A DNA stretch of 10,084 nt, taken from positions 1-10,084 of the forward strand of contig JAATFS010000229.1 in assembly GCA_015655035.1 (NCBI GenBank), written 5' to 3'. The translations under genes and the position numbers were made by a program. Of the stretch, positions 6,516 through 10,084 are shown in pieces. The notes under the pieces were generated by a model. The model had not been told where the DNA came from and made no database searches. It worked only from the letters and a program-made list of their open reading frames with translations. The first letter of the stretch is position 1. Every line of letters starts with the position of its first letter. Source of the DNA: Lysobacterales bacterium (GTDB taxonomy: Bacteria > Pseudomonadota > Gammaproteobacteria > Xanthomonadales > Xanthomonadaceae).

Positions 6516-6531
6516 AGTGCGGATTCGCACT
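6516..6531 (+). terminator. Weak hairpin after smpB
   Basis: AGTGCG (6516-6521) pairs with CGCACT (6526-6531) around a GATT loop, starting nine bases after the smpB stop. There is no U-tract, so it is at best a weak or Rho-assisted terminator or an mRNA 3' stabiliser. Confidence 0.3.
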
Positions 6532-6602
6532 AGCGACCTGGTGCGCCCGCCCCTCCTCCCGCTCGCGACTGAAGCCCCTGTAAGCGCCCTGCAATCTGGC
6601 GC

Positions 6603-6631
6603 TTGTGGCGCGGGTCGCCGGCCCCTACACT
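6603..6631 (+). promoter_or_regulatory. ssrA: Sigma70-type promoter of ssrA
   Basis: TTGTGG (6603-6608), an exact 17-base spacer and TACACT (6626-6631) lie upstream of the tmRNA. Transcription would begin near 6638, leaving a leader of roughly 20 bases to be removed, presumably by RNase P, to make the mature 5' end at 6660. The motif is seen; activity is inferred. Confidence 0.65.
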
Positions 6632-6659
6632 GTTCAGGTCAGCGTTTGATGCTTTCCCC

Positions 6660-7014
6660 GGGGGTGCACTGGTTTCGACGGGGGTCGCGAAGTCGCTTGG
6701 CGCATGCCGAGGGGGCAGCTTTCCTCGTTAATCCAGCGGCAAAACTCTAGTTGCCAACGACGACAACTACGCTCTCGCCGCTTAAGGCGTAAGCCCCGAA
6801 CCTACTTGTGCCCGTGCTCGCAGGTGTAGGGTCATTATCACGGAACCGGCTATGACGGCTGCCTGTCAGTCATTGGCTTAACAAAAACAGGCTGGTCCTG
6901 GGGTGCGCTTGGCACACCGTGCTGCCACAGGACGAGACCCAACGGTGAGCTAAGCATGTAGTGCCGGGGATGGAGTGCCTTCGGACGGCGGTTCGATTCC
7001 GCCCACCTCCACCA
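6660..7014 (+). ncRNA. ssrA: Transfer-messenger RNA (tmRNA, SsrA)
   Basis: RNA that rescues stalled ribosomes, acting first as an alanyl-tRNA and then as an mRNA for a degradation tag; it works with SmpB. The one-piece, 355-base RNA has a 7-bp acceptor stem: GGGGGTG (6660-6666) pairs with CACCTCC (7004-7010, one G-U), followed by discriminator A and an encoded CCA (7012-7014). The TTTCGACGGGGG near the 5' end and the T-arm GGCGG-TTCGATT-CCGCC (6987-7003) are characteristic. The tag reading frame lies at 6753-6785, preceded by the TAGT element that sets the resume site. It has its own promoter and a strong terminator. Confidence 0.97.
6753..6785 (+). other. ssrA: tmRNA tag-peptide reading frame ANDDNYALAA
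   Basis: Translation resumes at GCC (6753) and reads A-N-D-D-N-Y-A-L-A-A to a TAA stop (6783-6785). The C-terminal LAA is the ClpXP/ClpA degradation signal and the N-terminal AND.NY is the SspB-binding part. The ten-residue tag equals the one I remember from Pseudomonas and is shorter than the one I remember for Xanthomonas. Confidence 0.92.
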
Positions 7015-7036
7015 TATACGGTCCAGGACGGACCAC

Positions 7037-7081
7037 AGAAAGGCCGGGACACCCGCGACATCGGGGTTTCCGGCCTTTTTT
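7037..7081 (+). terminator. Rho-independent terminator of ssrA
   Basis: AAAGGCCGG (7039-7047) pairs with CCGGCCTTT (7070-7078), with a small inner CCC/GGG helix, and runs into six Ts (7076-7081). It starts about 25 bases after the tmRNA 3' end, so the precursor has a short trailer for exonuclease trimming to CCA. Confidence 0.9.
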
Positions 7082-7269
7082 GTGGCTGATAAATAACGGT
7101 TTGTGAGTGGACATCCGGTGCTGACCAACTCCGCTGCTGCGATCCACGGTGGGGCTAAGCCAGTGGCACGTCAGGGCAAAGCCTCCCCCATACGTCGCCT
7201 TGTGCCGGCCTGCTTGATAATGCCTGTAGCGCGACTTGATCCAGTCGTTAGCGATCACGGGGGCACGTC

Positions 7270-7788
7270 ATGGCACGCAAGGCGAACAACACCGTTGGCA
7301 TTTGGCTTATCGGGGGCGTTGTACTGGTAGCGGCCATGTGTCACCGGGGAGGCATCGAGAGCCGCGCCCCATCAAGTGCCACTGCATCCACCCCAGTGCC
7401 GGTTATCGCAACACCCGCTCCATTGCCAGTACTCGAAACCATGTACGTCGCTACCGGAACCTTGAACCAGCGTTCGTCCCCAGAAGGGTCAGTGGTAGCA
7501 AGGGCATCTGGCGGTGATTCACTTACGGTCTATGAGAAGAAGGACGGCTGGGCCCGTGTATCGCCTGATGGAGCAAGTCCCCGCTGGGTTTCCTCGAGAC
7601 TTCTATGCTCGGGTGATCACTGCTACTCCCCGCCCACCCGCAAGCTACGCAGCAGCACTGCCAAGCCGCCCAATCGAACCTATGACAACGGCAGCCGTTG
7701 CCCTTGTTCGGGGGAGCGGGTCTGCATCGGCCCGCGCGGGGGCCGGTACTGCATCACCTCCGGTGGAAACAAGCGATATGGCGTGTAA
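7270..7788 (+). CDS. Membrane-anchored SH3b-like protein with a cysteine-rich GPRGG tail, function unknown
   Basis: Not recognised as a named gene. The 172-residue product has a short basic N-terminus, one hydrophobic segment (about 9-24, VGIWLIGGVVLVAAMC) and an Ala/Pro/Thr linker (30-55). A likely bacterial SH3 domain (about 57-112) follows, with YVATGTLNQRSSPEGSVVARASGGD, the usual LNVRSGPS-like opening, and WVSSRLL at its end. A C-terminal module (141-172) reads CPCSG, then CIGPRGGRYCITSGGNKRYG. Seven cysteines occur, six after the SH3 region (113, 118, 144, 146, 152, 161), suggesting disulfides in the periplasm. The GPRGG.Y.I...G.K.Y pattern resembles the small PBCV-type basic adaptor domain; this is memory, not a search. 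The ATG at 7270 has GGGGG at 7259-7263. It is alone between ssrA and the convergent efflux gene; cell-envelope binding is the likeliest role. Confidence 0.75.
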   Translation: MARKANNTVGIWLIGGVVLVAAMCHRGGIESRAPSSATASTPVPVIATPAPLPVLETMYVATGTLNQRSSPEGSVVARASGGDSLTVYEKKDGWARVSPDGASPRWVSSRLLCSGDHCYSPPTRKLRSSTAKPPNRTYDNGSRCPCSGERVCIGPRGGRYCITSGGNKRYGV

Positions 7789-7971
7789 GCGCTATCGATG
7801 CACTAAATCCGATGCCGCTCCGCAGCGCGATCCGATTCAGCGATCGGGCGGTATTCCGGCTTTCGAATCGGCATTCCCGCTCAATGCGGCTTGATGGGAT
7901 CTGATCGCCCGGAATCAGGATGGGCTCGCAGTCGAATGACAGGATCGCAGCGCATTACCTCCCTGCCCGCT

Positions 7972-8011
7972 CCGCCTGCCGACGCTGGCACGTGCCAGCG
8001 TCGGCAGGCGG
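7972..8011. repeat. Perfect 40-bp palindrome, probable terminator hairpin
   Basis: CCGCCTGCCGACGCTGGCAC (7972-7991) is followed without a gap by its exact reverse complement (7992-8011), centred on CACGTG. It lies seven bases after the minus-strand stop of the efflux gene (8018) and 183 bases after the stop of the plus-strand SH3b gene. As RNA it would form an 18-bp stem with a four-base ACGT loop from either strand. No U-tract follows on either side, so it may be a Rho-assisted terminator, an mRNA 3' protector or a palindromic repeat element. The preceding 7789-7971 shows no gene. Confidence 0.7.
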
Positions 8012-8017
8012 CCTTCT

Positions 8018-9436
8018 CTAGCGCCCTGTCATCGCCACCGGCACGTCTTCCGGTTGGCGCCATCCGCCGAGTGCCTTGTAGACACCGACCACGCCGACAT
8101 TGACCGAGGCCTCGGCTGCGGCCAGAGCGTCGTCGGCGGTGAGCTGGGTGCGTTGCGCGTCCAATAGCGTCAGGAAATCCTCCGAGCCTTCGCGATAGCG
8201 GATCTCGGCCAGGGCGGCGGCGCGGCGGGCGGCGCTGGCCTGATCGACCACGATCGCCAGCCGGGCCTGCTGGCGGGCATAAGCGGTCAGTGCGTTTTCG
8301 GTGTCCTCCAATGCCAGCAACACGCTCTTCTCGTACTCGGCCAAGGCGCCATCGGCCTGGGCCTTGCTGGCGCGCAGGCGTGCACGCACCGTGCCGAAGT
8401 CGAACGCGGCCCAACTGATCGAAGGGGTGATCGACCATGCTTTGCCAGCGCCATGGGTCAGCCGACCGACATCACCGGACAGGAAGCCGACGAAACCACT
8501 GAGGCTGATGCGCGGGAACAGGTCGGCCGTGGCCACGCCGACGCGCGCGGTGGCCGAGGCCAGGCGTCGTTCGGCCGCGCGCACGTCCGGTCGTTGCCGC
8601 AACAGCCCCGCGGTATCGCCCAGCGGCAATGCCTGCCCATAGGCCGGGGTGGGCCGGGGAGTCAGCACGATGTCCAGTGCATCCGGTCGCCGGCCGAGCA
8701 ATACCGCCAGACGATGGCGGTATTGGGTCTGGGCCACTTCCAGCAGCGGGATGTCGGCTTCGATCGCCTTCAGCCGTGCGCGGCTGCTCTGCACGTCCAG
8801 CTCGCTGCCTGCCCCAAGGTCCCAGCGGGTCTGGGTCAGTTGCTGGGTACTGCGCAGGTTGCCCAAGGTGTGTGTAGCCACCTCGATACGCTTCTGCACC
8901 CCACGCAATTCGAAATAATTGCGAGCCACTTCGGCAGCCACCGTCACCTGGGCATCCACAACGCCGGCCTGCTCGGCTTCCAGGTCGGCGCGCGCGGCCT
9001 CGGCGGCGCGGCGCTGGCGGCCGAACAGGTCCAGCTCCCATCCGGCGTCGAAGCCAAGCGTGGCGGTCTCGCTCATCACCCGCTCGCCGCCTGCGACAAC
9101 GGACTGCTCATGGCGGCGGTCGTAGCTGCCACCGGCGGTGACATGCGGCGCCTGATCGAAGCGCCGCTCGACGAACACCGCCCTGGCCTCTTCCACCCGC
9201 GCCACTGCGATACGCAGGTCATGGTTGGCGACCAGCGCGTCGCGCACCAGCTGTTGCAGGACCGGGTCGTCGAACTGCGACCACCATGCGCCGACCGGGG
9301 ACTCTGCGCTGAAGGCGGCATCCTGCGCGCCTTGCAGGGCCACTGCCGGCGGTGGCGAGGCCTTGTAGTCAGGCCCGACCGCGCAGCTGGCCAGCACAAT
9401 CGCCGACAGCGCCACACTCAATGCGCGCATCACCAT
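8018..9436 (-). CDS. NodT-family outer-membrane efflux lipoprotein (TolC/OprM-like)
   Basis: Outer-membrane channel subunit of a tripartite (RND or MFS type) efflux pump, spanning outer membrane and periplasm as a trimer. The 472-residue length is normal for NodT/OprM proteins. A lipoprotein signal peptide ends at the lipobox LASC with Cys18, followed by the family start AVGPDYK. Two outer-membrane-efflux repeats follow (about 60-250 and 275-455), with typical segments WWSQFDDPVLQQLV, GFDAGWELDLFGR, ARNYFELRG, LLRQRPDVRAAERRLASA, PSISWAAFDFGTVRAR and FLTLLDAQRTQL. The ATG at 9434-9436 overlaps the SDR stop (ATGGTGA). The GTG at 9433 or ATG at 9430 are alternatives, but the CAGGTG ribosome-binding site fits 9436. 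No adaptor or pump gene is visible in the window; they may lie beyond the right edge or elsewhere. Substrate unknown. Confidence 0.92.
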   Translation of the reverse strand: MVMRALSVALSAIVLASCAVGPDYKASPPPAVALQGAQDAAFSAESPVGAWWSQFDDPVLQQLVRDALVANHDLRIAVARVEEARAVFVERRFDQAPHVTAGGSYDRRHEQSVVAGGERVMSETATLGFDAGWELDLFGRQRRAAEAARADLEAEQAGVVDAQVTVAAEVARNYFELRGVQKRIEVATHTLGNLRSTQQLTQTRWDLGAGSELDVQSSRARLKAIEADIPLLEVAQTQYRHRLAVLLGRRPDALDIVLTPRPTPAYGQALPLGDTAGLLRQRPDVRAAERRLASATARVGVATADLFPRISLSGFVGFLSGDVGRLTHGAGKAWSITPSISWAAFDFGTVRARLRASKAQADGALAEYEKSVLLALEDTENALTAYARQQARLAIVVDQASAARRAAALAEIRYREGSEDFLTLLDAQRTQLTADDALAAAEASVNVGVVGVYKALGGWRQPEDVPVAMTGR

Positions 9437-10084
9437 GGCAGCACCTGCCCGAGATGGCTGAAGCTGCCGGTGGGGCCATCGATGCCGACCAGTGCCAACT
9501 GGACGCTGCTGCGTGCGCCTTCGCGCACGTCGATATCGCCATTGCCGCTGTTCATATCGGTCTTCACGTAGCCGGGGTGGATGGTGTTGACCTTGATCGG
9601 GGTATCGCGCAATTCGTAGGCCAGATGCAGTGTCCAGCTGTTCACGGCGCTCTTGGACGCGTCATAGGCCGGGATCTTGAAGTCGTAGATCGACGAGGAT
9701 GGATCGCTGTGCAGGGTGAGCGAGCCGAGCAGGCTGGAGACATTCACGATGCGGCCGGCCGACGACTGCCGGAGCAACGGCAGGAATGCCTGCGTCACCG
9801 CGACCAACGCGAACAGGTTGGTATCGAAGGTGGTGCGCCAGGTCTGCAACGCTTGCTCGGAGGGCTTAAGCGCCATGTCCTCCAGCATGATGCCGGCGTT
9901 GTTGACCAGGATGTCGAGATGACCGTGACGCTGGCGCACATCGTCAACCGCCCGCGCGATGCTGGCCGCATCGGTGACGTCGAGCGCAATGGCCTCTACT
10001 GGCAGGCCGGTGGCCTGTAGCTGGAGCGCAGCGGCGACCGCGCGATCACGGTCGCGTCCGGCCAGCAGCGTATGCACGCCGGCC
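9430..10084 (-). CDS. Short-chain dehydrogenase/reductase, 5' end outside the window
   Basis: NAD(P)-dependent oxidoreductase of the classical SDR family; substrate unknown. About 218 C-terminal residues are visible. The reading frame stays open through 10084, and the TGxxxGIG cofactor loop must lie beyond the edge; the GTG at 10075-10077 is not a true start. Visible motifs in order: LLAGRDR, whose Arg suggests NADP preference; DVTD, which contacts adenine; NNAG (9892-9903); NVSS with the catalytic Ser region; the catalytic YDASK (9652-9666); and HPGYVKTDMN. The segment IYDFKIPAYDASK before the active-site Tyr is typical of plant/bacterial carbonyl-reductase-like SDRs. Its TGA overlaps the start of the efflux lipoprotein gene by seven bases, so both are probably co-translated from one mRNA. 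Why an SDR and a channel are paired is unclear. Confidence 0.9.
   Translation of the reverse strand, partial: AGVHTLLAGRDRDRAVAAALQLQATGLPVEAIALDVTDAASIARAVDDVRQRHGHLDILVNNAGIMLEDMALKPSEQALQTWRTTFDTNLFALVAVTQAFLPLLRQSSAGRIVNVSSLLGSLTLHSDPSSSIYDFKIPAYDASKSAVNSWTLHLAYELRDTPIKVNTIHPGYVKTDMNSGNGDIDVREGARSSVQLALVGIDGPTGSFSHLGQVLPW

Noticed and set aside
6950..7258. Short minus-strand frames over ssrA and its terminator
   Set aside because: They are reverse readings of a structured RNA gene. Such frames are often annotated by mistake.
7015..7269. Attachment-site repeat or integrase remnant after ssrA
   Set aside because: No second copy of the ssrA 3' end and no recombinase motif is visible within the window; the region has only the terminator and unassigned sequence.
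7832..7871. Inverted repeat CCGATTC / GAATCGG in the gap after the SH3b gene
   Set aside because: Only seven base pairs with a long 26-base loop and no T-run; expected by chance in GC-rich DNA.
8453..9571. 372-codon plus-strand frame opposite the efflux gene
   Set aside because: Antisense to a clear NodT-family gene and extending into the SDR gene; the translation is biased and has no recognisable domain.

Overview
The window looks like a conserved chromosomal segment of a GC-rich gammaproteobacterium of the Xanthomonadaceae/Lysobacteraceae. The evidence is the gene order and protein sequences: hrcA-grpE-dnaK, recN, a cysteine-free Fur divergent from an OmlA/BamE lipoprotein, ratA-rnfH, smpB and ssrA. 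The tmRNA tag reads ANDDNYALAA, which differs from the longer tag I remember for Xanthomonas itself. A relative such as Lysobacter or Luteimonas is therefore more likely, but the genus is not secure.

Layout. Positions 1-2455 (minus strand) hold the heat-shock operon hrcA-grpE-dnaK; dnaK runs off the left edge. Two sigma32-like promoters lie inside it, one before grpE and one before dnaK, and no CIRCE operator is visible. recN (2586-4250, plus) diverges from hrcA and converges on fur (4327-4737, minus), with a 12-bp-stem bidirectional terminator between them. fur and bamE/omlA (4844-5239) are divergent with overlapping -10 elements. bamE converges on ratA-rnfH (minus, overlapping genes), and ratA diverges from smpB (6003-6506). 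ssrA (6660-7014) follows smpB with its own promoter and terminator.

Positions 7082-8011 are a less conserved patch behind the ssrA 3' end. It holds one membrane-anchored SH3b-type protein and a perfect 40-bp palindrome. From 8018 to the right edge is a minus-strand pair: an SDR oxidoreductase (5' end outside the window) overlapping a NodT-family outer-membrane efflux lipoprotein.

How the genes work together. Much of the window concerns protein and ribosome quality control: the DnaK/GrpE chaperone and HrcA repressor, SmpB with tmRNA for ribosome rescue, and RatA. RecN (DNA repair), Fur (iron control), BamE (outer-membrane assembly) and an efflux channel complete it.

The most unusual signal is in dnaK. 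From about residue 164 to the window edge, leucine codons switch from CTG/CTC to TTG, the local protein sequence stops resembling the usual gammaproteobacterial form, and the near-invariant Asp at position 201 is Ala. This suggests a mosaic gene or a sequence artefact. I did not find a convincing new multi-gene system.
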